DNA of 64,000 nt from Pseudomonas urmiensis (lineage in GTDB: Bacteria > Pseudomonadota > Gammaproteobacteria > Pseudomonadales > Pseudomonadaceae): the NCBI RefSeq assembly GCF_014268815.2, contig NZ_JABWRE020000001.1:1927001-1991000 (forward strand). Reading direction: 5' to 3'. The position numbers and the translations under genes are program-made. Shown here one piece after another: positions 8,240 to 16,988 of this stretch. Below the pieces are notes generated by a model that worked only from the letters and a program-made list of their open reading frames with translations, did no database searches and was not told the origin of the DNA. Position 1 is the stretch's first letter; each line of letters opens with the position of its first letter.

Positions 8240-9262
8240 ATGTCCCGCATGATCCGATTCCATACGTTCGGCGCGGCCGATGTGCTCCGTTGCGAGGAGC
8301 AGGGCGAGCCGTCGCCCGCCGCCGGCGAGCTGCAGATCCGCGTCGAGGCGATCGGCGTCAGCTGGTACGACGTGCTCTGGCGACAGAACCTGGCACCGTC
8401 CAAGGCGCGCCTGCCGGCAGGCATCGGCCATGAAATGGCCGGTGTGGTGACGGCAGTCGGCGAAGGCGTCGACGATATTGCTGTCGGCGACCGGGTGGCC
8501 AGCTTCCCGGCCACCAGCGCCAATGATCACCCGGTCTATGGCGATGTCATCGTCTTGCCGCGCACGGCCATAACCCGTTACCCCGATAACCTGACGCCGA
8601 TCGAGGCCAGCGTTCACTACACGCCGCTGCTGATCGCCTATTTCGCCTATGTCGACCTGGCCCGGGCCAAGGCCGGGCAGACTGCATTGGTGACCGATGC
8701 CAGCCACTGCGCAGGGCCGGCCTTCGTACAGCTGGGCAAGGCCTTGGGGCTGAAGGTATTTGCCGCCACCAAAGAGCCGGAGCAGCGTGATTACCTGCTG
8801 AGCCTGGGCGCTGACAAGGTCATCGTCACCGAAGAGCAGGACCTGCTCATGCAGATCGGTAAATACACCGATGGGCGTGGCGTCGATATGGTCCTGGACG
8901 GCCTCGGTGGCCCGCAGATGTCGCTGCTTGGCGATGTTCTGGCACCACGTGGCAGCCTGGTGCTGTATGGGCTGCAGGGCGGCAACCAGACGCCATTTCC
9001 GGCGTGCGCTGCGTTCCAGAAGAATATTCAGTTCTACGTGCACTGCATCGGCAATTTCACCGGTAAGCCTGAGCTGGGCATCAGCCAGGACCAGGTGGCG
9101 CTGCAACGGGCGCTGCGCGATATCAACCAGTTCACCGCCGACAAGCTGCTGACGCCGCAGATCATCAAGGTCTACCCGTTCGAGCAGGTGGTCGAGGCGC
9201 ACCGTTACATGGACGAATGCCCATGCGGTGGTCGTGTGGTGCTGGACATGGGGCAAGCCTGA
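8240..9262 (+). CDS. mexS: MexS-like zinc-type alcohol dehydrogenase/quinone oxidoreductase
   Basis: A 340-residue medium-chain dehydrogenase. It has the GroES-like N-domain (GELQIRVEAIGVSWYDVLWR, GIGHEMAGVVTAVGEGV) and a nucleotide-binding domain, but the catalytic-zinc cysteine of classical alcohol dehydrogenases is absent (VSWYDVLWR), as in zinc-independent quinone reductases. Position next to and divergent from mexT identifies it as MexS, the oxidoreductase whose loss in P. aeruginosa activates MexT and hence the pump, probably because it detoxifies an endogenous electrophile. A strong terminator follows at 9300. A nod-box-like site lies upstream. The physiological substrate is unknown. 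Confidence 0.82.
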   Translation: MSRMIRFHTFGAADVLRCEEQGEPSPAAGELQIRVEAIGVSWYDVLWRQNLAPSKARLPAGIGHEMAGVVTAVGEGVDDIAVGDRVASFPATSANDHPVYGDVIVLPRTAITRYPDNLTPIEASVHYTPLLIAYFAYVDLARAKAGQTALVTDASHCAGPAFVQLGKALGLKVFAATKEPEQRDYLLSLGADKVIVTEEQDLLMQIGKYTDGRGVDMVLDGLGGPQMSLLGDVLAPRGSLVLYGLQGGNQTPFPACAAFQKNIQFYVHCIGNFTGKPELGISQDQVALQRALRDINQFTADKLLTPQIIKVYPFEQVVEAHRYMDECPCGGRVVLDMGQA

Positions 9263-9299
9263 GCGCTGTCTATCTAGTTCAAACTAGGCCTTAACCCTC

Positions 9300-9336
9300 A
9301 AACGCCCGGTGCATCGCATCGGGCGTTTTGCTTTTA
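9300..9336 (+). terminator. Terminator of mexS
   Basis: A perfect 8-bp stem AACGCCCG/CGGGCGTT (9301-9308 and 9320-9327) with an 11-base loop is followed by TTTTGCTTTTA. It ends the mexS transcript about 40 bases after the stop codon and faces the convergent oprN gene. Confidence 0.85.
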
Positions 9337-9586
9337 TGGGGCTATGAGGCCGATCTGAGGTGTTGATTCACCCTTTGCCTTGGCAACCCTTAGCCGGACC
9401 TGGTGGCGATTCACAGGGCTGCTCAGCAGCCGCTTTACCCAAGGCATGTCCTGCACCCGCTGGACCTGCGTTCATTCAGCAGCTATCACTCTGCGTCAGG
9501 CAGCCTCTGCCTCCCAAGCCACACACCGTAATGACAACGTCGCTACAGCAGCGGGTGCGGCTGACGACCTGCGCTTTACACCCCAT
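9337..9586. other. Non-coding gap between the mexS and oprN terminators
   Basis: About 250 bases lie between two inward-facing terminators. Open frames cross it (for example 9380-9850 plus) but none has a good ribosome site or a recognisable motif, and the longest runs into antisense of oprN. Nothing functional was identified. Confidence 0.5.
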
Positions 9587-9618
9587 AAAAAAGCCCCACG
9601 GACCAAGGCCAGCGGGGC
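9587..9618 (-). terminator. Terminator of the mexEF-oprN operon
   Basis: On the minus strand a GCCCCGC...GTGGGGC stem (arms 9612-9618 and 9593-9599 on the plus strand) is followed by six Ts (9587-9592). It lies about 50 bases after the oprN stop codon. Confidence 0.8.
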
Positions 9619-9670
9619 AAACGGTTGGGGGAGGAGCCAACCAAAGGAGTCGTTAAATCAGTATCAAGAA

Positions 9671-11086
9671 TCAGCGCACACTGGCCACCGTCTCAGGCTG
9701 CCAGCCACCGCCCAAGGCCTTGTAGATCGCGACGATCCCGCGATACAGCTCGACCTCGCCCTGGGCCTGGGCATCCTCGGCACTGAGCCGTTCACGCTCG
9801 GCGTCCAGCAGTACCAGGTAATCCACCGTGCCTTCGCGGTAGCGCACTGAAGCGAGCTCTGCGGCTTTGCGGCTGGCATCGCTCTGGCGCATCAACGCCT
9901 GCAAGCGTTGCTGGGTCTTGCCGTAATCGCTGAAGGCATTGGACGATTCTTCCAGCGCCAGCAATACCTGCTGCTCATAGTTGGCCAGCGCGCCATCGGC
10001 ATCGGCCTTGGCCCCGCGCAGGCGCGCACGCACGCTGCCTAGATCGAACGCTGCCCACGTGATGCTCGGGCCAAGCGCCCAGGCGTTGGCGGCGGACGAG
10101 CCGATCTGCGAGCCGCGGGCGGCGGTGAAGCCGAGAAAACCGCTGAGGCTGACCCGTGGGAACAGGTCGGCGGTGGCCACGCCGACATTGGCCGTGGCCG
10201 CTGCCAGCTGCCGTTCGGCGCTACGAATGTCTGGGCGACGACGCAGCAGCTCACCCGGATCACCCACCGGCAGGGCCTTGGCAATCGCCGGCAACTGCTT
10301 GGGCGACAGGTCCACGCTCAGCGCGTCGGGCCGCTGCCCAAGCAGGGTGGCGATACGGTTGCGGGCACGCACTTGCTCGGCCTGCAACTGCGGCACCGTG
10401 GCTTCGACGGCTGCCAACCGGGCATCGGCGCGGACCACGTCCAGCTCGTTGCCCACGCCAGCATCGCGCAGGGTCTCGGTGATGCTGCGTGAGTCCTGCT
10501 GGGTCTTGAGGTTGGCCAGGGCGATTTTCTCGCGCAGTTGCGCACCGCGCAGTTGCCCATAGGCATCGACCAGCTCGGCGATCAGGCTGACCTGCAGTTG
10601 TTGCAGGTCGGCTTCGGCTGCCGCTTCCTGGGCTTCGCTGGCTTCGATCTGGCGGGCAATGCGGCCGAACAGGTCAAGCTCCCAGGCCATGTCCAGGCCC
10701 AGGTCATAGCGTTCGCTATTGACCCGGCGCTCGGTCTGGCCAGGAATCTGGCCCTTGCCCAGCTCGCTGCTGGCGCGGCTGCTGACCACCGGCAAGTTGT
10801 CGTTCTCGGCATCTTCACGAATCGCCCGGGCGGCCTTGAGGCGGGCAAACGCCACGCGCAGGTCACGGTTGCCTTGCAGCGAGGCCTGCACCAACTGGTT
10901 CAGCGCCGGGTCGTCGAATTGCTTCCACCACACGCTTTCAAAGCGGCTGCGATCGAACGCCTTGGCCTGTACGTCAGTGTCCAGCCTTGCCGGTTCGGTG
11001 TTCGGCGCCTGGTAGTCCGGGCCCACTGCGCAGGCCGCCAAGGCCAACGCCAGCAGGCTCGGGGTCAGGGGTTTGAGCAGCTTCAT
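9671..11086 (-). CDS. oprN: Outer-membrane efflux channel OprN
   Basis: A 471-residue RND outer-membrane factor of the TolC/OprM family, about the length of P. aeruginosa OprN. The signal peptide ends in a lipobox LAAC with Cys19 as the lipidated residue, then AVGPDYQAP, the standard start of the NodT subfamily. Two repeated helical halves follow (RFESVWWKQFDDPALNQLV; RRRPDIRSAERQLAAATANV). It forms the trimeric exit duct for MexEF. Its ATG overlaps the mexF stop by four bases (ATGA), so the two are translationally coupled. It is the last gene of the operon and a terminator follows. Confidence 0.9.
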   Translation of the reverse strand: MKLLKPLTPSLLALALAACAVGPDYQAPNTEPARLDTDVQAKAFDRSRFESVWWKQFDDPALNQLVQASLQGNRDLRVAFARLKAARAIREDAENDNLPVVSSRASSELGKGQIPGQTERRVNSERYDLGLDMAWELDLFGRIARQIEASEAQEAAAEADLQQLQVSLIAELVDAYGQLRGAQLREKIALANLKTQQDSRSITETLRDAGVGNELDVVRADARLAAVEATVPQLQAEQVRARNRIATLLGQRPDALSVDLSPKQLPAIAKALPVGDPGELLRRRPDIRSAERQLAAATANVGVATADLFPRVSLSGFLGFTAARGSQIGSSAANAWALGPSITWAAFDLGSVRARLRGAKADADGALANYEQQVLLALEESSNAFSDYGKTQQRLQALMRQSDASRKAAELASVRYREGTVDYLVLLDAERERLSAEDAQAQGEVELYRGIVAIYKALGGGWQPETVASVR

Positions 11087-14000
11087 GCATGGTTCTCCAG
11101 CGGCTTGGCGTGCGCAGCCTTGCGGGCCTGGCGACGCTCGACGAATCGGCGGATCAGGAAGAAGAACACCGGGGTCAGGAACAAGCCGAACAGCGTCACC
11201 CCAATCATCCCCGAGAACACCGCAACACCCATGGCATGGCGCATCTCGCTACCGGCACCGGAGGAGAACACCAGTGGCACCACACCCATGATGAAGGCAA
11301 TCGAGGTCATCAGGATCGGACGCAGGCGCAGACGGCAGGCTTCCAATACCGCTGCCAGCGGATCCAGGCCTTCGGCCTGTTTATCCTTGGCGAACTCGAC
11401 GATCAGGATGGCGTTCTTGCACGCCAGGCCCACCAGTACGATCAAGCCGATCTGGGTGAAGATGTTGTTGTCGCCCCCGGAGATGATCACCCCGGTAATC
11501 GCCGACAGCAGGGTCATCGGTACGATCAGGATCACCGCCAGCGGCAGGCTCCAGCTTTCGTACTGGGCCGCCAGTACCAGGAACGCCAGCAATACGCAGA
11601 GCGGGAATACCAGCAGTGCGGTGTTGCCGGACAGAATCTGCTGGTAGGTCAGGTCGGTCCATTCGAAGGTCATGCCGTTGGGCAGTTCCTCTTTGATCAG
11701 TTTCTCGATGGCCGCCTCGGCCTGGCCGGAGCTGTAGCCGGGGGCCGCAGCACCGTTGATTTCGGCGGTAATGAAGCCGTTGTAATGCATCACCCGATCA
11801 GGCCCGGAGGTGTCGCTGACCTTGAGGAAGGTTGCCAGCGGAATCATCTCGCCGAGGTTGTTGCGCACCTTCAACTGGCCGATTTGCTCGGCGTCGAGGC
11901 GGAACTGCTGCTCGGCCTGGACGTTGACCTGGTAAGTGCGGCCAAAACGGTTGAAGTCGTTGGTGTACAGCGAGCCCAGGTACACCTGCAGGGTGTCGAA
12001 GATGTCATTGATGGCCACGCCATGGGTCTTGGCCTTTTCCCGGTCGATGGCAGCATCGACCTGTGGCACGTTGACCTGATAGCTGGTGAACAGACCCGCC
12101 AGCTCCGGCACGTTGTGGCTCTTGGCAATGATGTTCTGGGTTTCTTTGTACAGCGCCTCATAGCCCAGGTTGCCGCGGTCCTCGATCTGCAGGCGGAAGC
12201 CGCCAATGGTGCCCAGGCCCTGTACCGGCGGCGGTGGGAAGATCGCGATGTAGGCATCCTGGATATCAGCGAACTTGGCGTTCAGCGCGGCAGCGATCGC
12301 CGCCGCCGACTGGCTTGGGTCCTTGCGCTCATCGAACGGCTTGAGCGGGGTGAACACGATGCCGCTGTTGGGGCTGTTGGTGAAACCGTTGATCGACAGG
12401 CCCGGGAAGGCCACCGAATCGGCCACACCTGGCTGCTCCAGGGCGATCTCGCTCATGCGCTTGATCACAGCTTCGGTGCGGTCCAGGCTGGCCGCATCCG
12501 GCAGCTGGGCGAACGCTACCAGGTACTGCTTGTCCTGGGCCGGGACGAAGCCGGTCGGTGTGGACGAGAAGCCGAGGTAGGTCAGGCCCATCAAGCCGGC
12601 GTAGACGAACAGGGCGATACCACTGGAACGGATGACCCGACCCACACCGCCGACATAGCGATTGCTGGCGCGGTCGAAGAAACGGTTGAACGGGGCGAAC
12701 AGCCAGCCGCCGAACAGCCGCTCGAGCAGCCGCGAGAAGCGGTCCTTGGGTGCATGGTGCTCCTTGAGCAGCACCGCGGCCAGGGCCGGTGACAGGGTCA
12801 GCGAGTTGAACGCCGAGATAACCGTGGAGATGGCGATGGTCAGCGCGAACTGCTTGTAGAACTGCCCGGTAAGGCCGGAGATGAACGCCGCCGGGACGAA
12901 CACGGCGCACAGCACCAGCGCCGTGGCGATGATCGGCCCGGTCACTTCGCCCATGGCTTTTTGCGTGGCTTCCAGCGGTTTCAGGCCAAGGCCGATGTTA
13001 CGTTCAACGTTTTCCACGACGACGATGGCGTCGTCCACCACGATACCGATCGCCAATACCAAGCCAAACAAGGACAAGGCGTTGAGCGAGAAGCCGAACA
13101 GGTGCATCACGGCAAAGGTACCGATCAGCGACACCGGCACAGCCAGCAGTGGGATGATCGAAGCGCGCCAGGTTTGCAGGAACAGGATCACCACCAGCAC
13201 GACCAGGATCAGCGCTTCGAACAGGGTGTGCACCACCGCTTCGATCGAGCCACGGACGAACACGGTCGGGTCATAGACGATGCTGTAGTCCATCCCTTCA
13301 GGGAAGTCCTTCTTCAGCTCGGCCATCTTCGCCCGCACCTCATCGGAGATCTCGATGGCGTTCGAGCCAGGGCGCTGGAAGATCGGCAGCGCCACCGCCG
13401 GCTGGTTGTTCAGCAGCGAGCGCAGGGCGTATTGGCTGGAGCCGAGCTCAACCCGGGCGATGTCCTTGAGGCGAGTGATTTCGCCATCGGCACCGGCGCG
13501 GATGATGATGTTCTCGAACTCTTCTTCATTGACCAGGCGGCCCTGGGTGTTGATCGACAGCTGAAAGCTGGTCGAACCTGGCGCGGGCGGCGCGCCGAGC
13601 TGGCCGGCAGCGACCTGGCGGTTCTGCTCGCGAATCGCCGCCACCACATCACTGGCGGTCAGGTTGCGCGAAGCGGTCTTGTTCGGGTCGAGCCAGACCC
13701 GCAGCGAGTAGTCGCCCATGCCGAACAGCTGCACGTCACCGACACCGCCCAGGCGCGCCAGCTCATCCTTGATGTTGAGGATGGCGTAGTTGGACAGGTA
13801 GAGCATGTCGTAGCGCTGGTCCGGCGAGGTCAGGTGCACGACCATGGTCAGGTCGGGCGAGGCCTTGTCGACGGTGATACCAATGCGCGTGACTTCTTCC
13901 GGCAGCTTGGGCTGGGTGCGGGTGACACGGTTTTGCACCTGCACCTGGGCGTTGTCCAGGTCAGTGCCCAGGGCGAAGGTGATGGTCAGGGTCAGCTTGC

Positions 14001-14262
14001 CGTCGGCGGTCGACTGGGAGGACATGTAGAGCATGTTCTCCACCCCGGTGATGGCCTGCTCCAACGGTGCGGCGACGGTTTCGCCGATCACCTTGGGGTT
14101 GGCGCCGGGGAAGTTGGCACGCACCACCACGGTGGGCGGGACCACTTCCGGGTATTCGCTGATCGGCAGCTGGAACAGCGCGATCGAGCCTGCAATCAGC
14201 AGGATCAGCGAGAGCACGGCGGCAAAGATCGGCCGTGTGATGAAGAATTTCGAGAAGTTCAT
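11083..14262 (-). CDS. mexF: RND multidrug transporter MexF
   Basis: A 1059-residue inner-membrane resistance-nodulation-division pump. It has the N-terminal FFITRPIFAAVLSLILLIAG transmembrane helix, two large periplasmic loops, and the proton-relay helix GIVVDDAIVVVENVER with the paired Asp residues; the C-terminal half repeats this architecture (GLACKNAILIVEFAKD). MexF exports fluoroquinolones, chloramphenicol, trimethoprim and quinolone-signal precursors in P. aeruginosa; the same range is inferred here. It lies 12 bases after mexE and overlaps oprN, so the three proteins are made together. No truncation or frameshift was seen across its length. Confidence 0.93.
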   Translation of the reverse strand: MNFSKFFITRPIFAAVLSLILLIAGSIALFQLPISEYPEVVPPTVVVRANFPGANPKVIGETVAAPLEQAITGVENMLYMSSQSTADGKLTLTITFALGTDLDNAQVQVQNRVTRTQPKLPEEVTRIGITVDKASPDLTMVVHLTSPDQRYDMLYLSNYAILNIKDELARLGGVGDVQLFGMGDYSLRVWLDPNKTASRNLTASDVVAAIREQNRQVAAGQLGAPPAPGSTSFQLSINTQGRLVNEEEFENIIIRAGADGEITRLKDIARVELGSSQYALRSLLNNQPAVALPIFQRPGSNAIEISDEVRAKMAELKKDFPEGMDYSIVYDPTVFVRGSIEAVVHTLFEALILVVLVVILFLQTWRASIIPLLAVPVSLIGTFAVMHLFGFSLNALSLFGLVLAIGIVVDDAIVVVENVERNIGLGLKPLEATQKAMGEVTGPIIATALVLCAVFVPAAFISGLTGQFYKQFALTIAISTVISAFNSLTLSPALAAVLLKEHHAPKDRFSRLLERLFGGWLFAPFNRFFDRASNRYVGGVGRVIRSSGIALFVYAGLMGLTYLGFSSTPTGFVPAQDKQYLVAFAQLPDAASLDRTEAVIKRMSEIALEQPGVADSVAFPGLSINGFTNSPNSGIVFTPLKPFDERKDPSQSAAAIAAALNAKFADIQDAYIAIFPPPPVQGLGTIGGFRLQIEDRGNLGYEALYKETQNIIAKSHNVPELAGLFTSYQVNVPQVDAAIDREKAKTHGVAINDIFDTLQVYLGSLYTNDFNRFGRTYQVNVQAEQQFRLDAEQIGQLKVRNNLGEMIPLATFLKVSDTSGPDRVMHYNGFITAEINGAAAPGYSSGQAEAAIEKLIKEELPNGMTFEWTDLTYQQILSGNTALLVFPLCVLLAFLVLAAQYESWSLPLAVILIVPMTLLSAITGVIISGGDNNIFTQIGLIVLVGLACKNAILIVEFAKDKQAEGLDPLAAVLEACRLRLRPILMTSIAFIMGVVPLVFSSGAGSEMRHAMGVAVFSGMIGVTLFGLFLTPVFFFLIRRFVERRQARKAAHAKPLENHA

Positions 14263-14274
14263 CGGTGTCGTCCC

Positions 14275-15516
14275 TTAACCGCGCGGTGCCTGGGCACTGG
14301 CGACTTTCTCACTGGAGCCGGCCACGCGCGGCGCCGGGTTGCTGGCTTCGAGCGCCTGGCGCTGACGGGCCAGGGTGGCGAGGGTCTGCTCACTGGCCAT
14401 GGCGATTTCTTCTGGGGTCACTGGCGAGCCTGGGCGTACCCGTTGCAGGCCCTTGACCACGATGCGGTCGTCCTTGCCCAGGCCGCTGCGCACGATGCGC
14501 AGGCCTTCAAGCTTCGGTCCCAGCTCCACCGCGCGGTAGGCGGCCTTGTTGTCCTTGTCCATGACCAGCACGAACTTCTTGCCAAGGTCGGTGCCGACCG
14601 CTTCGTCGTTGATCAGCACGGCGTCGTACTTGGCGCTGCCGACCAGCTTGAGACGGGCGTACAGCCCCGGGGTGAACTGGCCGTCGCGGTTGTCGAACAC
14701 GGCGCGGCCACGGATGGTGCCGGTGCGTGGGTTGACCTGGTTGTCGACGAAGTTCATCTGGCCCAGGTGTGGGTTGCCAGCTTCGTTGGTCAGGCCCAGG
14801 TAGACCGGGGTGCTCTGGCCGCGCTGGCCTTCGCGCGCCAGCTGGGTGTACTTGAGGTACACGCGCTCGTCGGCGTCAAAGTAGGCGTACACCTTGTCGG
14901 TGGACACTACCGAGGTCAGCGGGGTGACGTCGGCAGTGACGATGTTGCCGGCAGTGAACTCGGCGCGGCTGACCCGGCCGCTGATCGGCGCGGTGACGCG
15001 GGTGAAGCTCAGGTTCAGGCGGGCCAGGTCCAGCTGGGCCTGGATCGCAGCGACACCGGCACGGGCTTCGGCAGCGGCGCTGGTGCGCGATTCGGCAAGC
15101 TCGGCGGAGATCGCGTTGCTGTCGCGCAGGCGCTCGCCACGACGCGCTTCGTTTTCGCTGCGCACGGCGGTGGCGCGGGCTTGTTGCAGCTGTGCTTCGA
15201 GTCGGCGGACTTCGGCCTGGAACGGACGCGGGTCGATCTGGAACAGCAGGTCGCCTTTTTTCACTTGGGCGCCTTCGGTGAAGCCCACCAGGTCGATCTG
15301 GCCCGACACCCGCGGACGCACCTCGACGGTTTCCGGGGCTTCCAGGCGCCCGGTGAACTCGTCCCACTCGTTGATCGGCTGCTCGATCACCTTGGCCACA
15401 CTGACCTTGGGCGCGGCGGGGGCCTGCACGGCGTCGGGGGTTCGACCGCAAGCGCTGATCACCAGCACTGCCAGGGCAGCGAGGGGATAGCGCAGGGGTT
15501 TGAGTGATGGTTCCAT
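14275..15516 (-). CDS. mexE: RND periplasmic adaptor lipoprotein MexE
   Basis: A 413-residue membrane-fusion protein. The signal peptide ends ISAC with Cys23 as lipidation site; EWDEFTGRLEAPETVEVRPR is the first half of the lipoyl domain, a long alpha-hairpin follows (about residues 95-165), then the second lipoyl half (RLNLSFTRVTAPISGRVSRA) and beta-barrel. It bridges MexF and OprN. ATG 15516 is chosen over an in-frame ATG five codons upstream because GGAG sits eight bases before it and the resulting N-terminus matches P. aeruginosa MexE. It is the first gene of the operon, with a nod-box-like site 75 bp upstream. Confidence 0.92.
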   Translation of the reverse strand: MEPSLKPLRYPLAALAVLVISACGRTPDAVQAPAAPKVSVAKVIEQPINEWDEFTGRLEAPETVEVRPRVSGQIDLVGFTEGAQVKKGDLLFQIDPRPFQAEVRRLEAQLQQARATAVRSENEARRGERLRDSNAISAELAESRTSAAAEARAGVAAIQAQLDLARLNLSFTRVTAPISGRVSRAEFTAGNIVTADVTPLTSVVSTDKVYAYFDADERVYLKYTQLAREGQRGQSTPVYLGLTNEAGNPHLGQMNFVDNQVNPRTGTIRGRAVFDNRDGQFTPGLYARLKLVGSAKYDAVLINDEAVGTDLGKKFVLVMDKDNKAAYRAVELGPKLEGLRIVRSGLGKDDRIVVKGLQRVRPGSPVTPEEIAMASEQTLATLARQRQALEASNPAPRVAGSSEKVASAQAPRG

Positions 15517-15591
15517 GGAGAACTCCGCCAATTATTGGATAGTGGGCGGATTCTGCGGCTCGTGCGCGCAAGGAACGAATCGAACGCGGCG

Positions 15592-15615
15592 AAGGTTATT
15601 ATCACGCAGAATGAT
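15592..15615 (-). promoter_or_regulatory. Candidate nod-box (MexT site) upstream of mexE
   Basis: Read on the minus strand the site is ATCA-N5-CGTGAT-N4-ACCTT, matching 11 of 15 fixed positions of the recalled MexT consensus and containing the ATC-N9-GAT core of nod boxes exactly. It ends 75 bp before the mexE start, close to the 79 bp seen at mexS. The divergent MFS gene at 15774 shares this region and may also respond. Confidence 0.5.
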
Positions 15616-15773
15616 ATGTCGCGATATTTCATCGATGGCGGGCATGGTGCTTGGCCTTGCAGTTGACTGTAGGCGCTGGCTTGCCTGCGATGCGGCGCTA
15701 CTACATTGCAGCAACACCGCGAAGCCGGGATCAGATCCCGCTTCATTTTGCTTTTCTTGTACAAGGTCCAATA

Positions 15774-16988
15774 GTGAAAGTTGATCCCCTTAACCCCAGC
15801 ACGCAAACCATCATCGGCCTGGGCGTACTGCAGATCCTGGTCTGGGGCGGTTCGTTCTTCATCTTGGCGGTGATGGCCGAGCCGATCATGCGCGAGACCG
15901 GTTGGGCCAGCCAGTGGGTATACGGCGCGCTGTCGCTGAGCCTGATGGTCGCGGCCCTGCTGGCGCCGCTGTCCAGCCGACTGGTGGCGCGCTACGGCGG
16001 GCGCTCGCAGCTGGCTGGCAGCGGCGCGGTGGTCGCACTGGGGCTGCTGATCATGGCAGCCAGTCACAGCCTGGCGTTGTTTCTGCTGGCCTGGGCGGTG
16101 ATCGGCGTGGGCATGGCGATGGGCTTGTATGAAGCGCTGTTTTCCACCCTCGGTGCGTTGTACGCCGAGGGCGCCGGGCGGGCGATCACCGGCATCACCC
16201 TGATTTCAGGCTTTGCCTCGACCTTGTCGTGGCCGGCCGTGGCCTTGCTCATCGAGCAGTTCGGTTGGCGTGTGGCCTGTGTGGCCTACGCGCTGGTCTT
16301 GCTGCTGGTGGTGGCGCCGCTGTACATGAAGGTGCTGCCCAAGGGCGGTCAGGGCGAACAGGCCAAGCTCGCCACAGCGAGCGAGGGCGCCGTGGTGGAC
16401 CGGCGCCTGTACCTGTTGCTGACGGCGATCTTTGCCCTTGGCGCAATCATCATGACTGCAGTGGCCGTGCAATTGGTGGCGGTGTTGCAGGGCTTGGGGC
16501 ACTCCCTGCCAGCGGCCATCGGCCTGGCGGCGATGCTGGGGCCGAGCCAGGTGGCGTCGCGGGTTCTGCAGATCCTTGCTGGCAAGCGTCATCCGATCTG
16601 GACCGCGCTGTTTTGCGTGTCGCTGGTTGCGTTGGGGCTGTTGCTGGTGGCCTTTGCGCCAGGCATGACCGCGCTGGGGCTGTTGATCTTCGGTTGTGGC
16701 AACGGCCTGCGGGCCATCGTTCGCGGGCTGTTGCCGCTGGCACTGATGCCACCTGCGCACTATGTGTTGCTGATGGGGCGTATGTCGCGGCCATCGTTGA
16801 TAGGCCAGGCATTGACGCCGTTGCTGGGTGGCTATCTGTTCGAGCACTTTGGCGCGATGGGGGTGTTGGGCACGTTGTGTGGGTTGGCGTTGGTCAACGT
16901 ACTGCTGGTGTTATGGGTGATGCGGTGGATGCAAAAACAGCAAAGGGGGCTGCATGGCAGCCCCGGTCACTCTACAGCCAGGCTTTGA
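15774..16988 (+). CDS. MFS transporter
   Basis: A 404-residue major-facilitator protein with about twelve hydrophobic segments. The first is LGVLQILVWGGSFFILAVMA and the loop 2-3 signature is degenerate (SSRLVARYGGRSQL). A GTG at 15774 is taken as start because AAGG lies eight bases upstream and the protein then begins just before the first helix; earlier in-frame ATGs add a non-hydrophobic, poorly coding leader. It is divergent from mexE, so it could be part of the same stress response, but co-location is the only hint. Its 3' end overlaps the convergent transketolase gene by 17 bp. Substrate unknown. Confidence 0.83.
   Translation: MKVDPLNPSTQTIIGLGVLQILVWGGSFFILAVMAEPIMRETGWASQWVYGALSLSLMVAALLAPLSSRLVARYGGRSQLAGSGAVVALGLLIMAASHSLALFLLAWAVIGVGMAMGLYEALFSTLGALYAEGAGRAITGITLISGFASTLSWPAVALLIEQFGWRVACVAYALVLLLVVAPLYMKVLPKGGQGEQAKLATASEGAVVDRRLYLLLTAIFALGAIIMTAVAVQLVAVLQGLGHSLPAAIGLAAMLGPSQVASRVLQILAGKRHPIWTALFCVSLVALGLLLVAFAPGMTALGLLIFGCGNGLRAIVRGLLPLALMPPAHYVLLMGRMSRPSLIGQALTPLLGGYLFEHFGAMGVLGTLCGLALVNVLLVLWVMRWMQKQQRGLHGSPGHSTARL

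Noticed and set aside
9380..9850. A plus-strand frame of 156 codons after mexS.
   Set aside because: It has no good ribosome site, runs through the operon terminator and then antisense to oprN, and shows no motif.
12961..15507. A plus-strand open frame of 848 codons.
   Set aside because: It is exactly antisense to mexF and mexE, is rich in His, Gln, Arg and Gly as expected of the complement of GC-rich coding DNA, and has no family motif.
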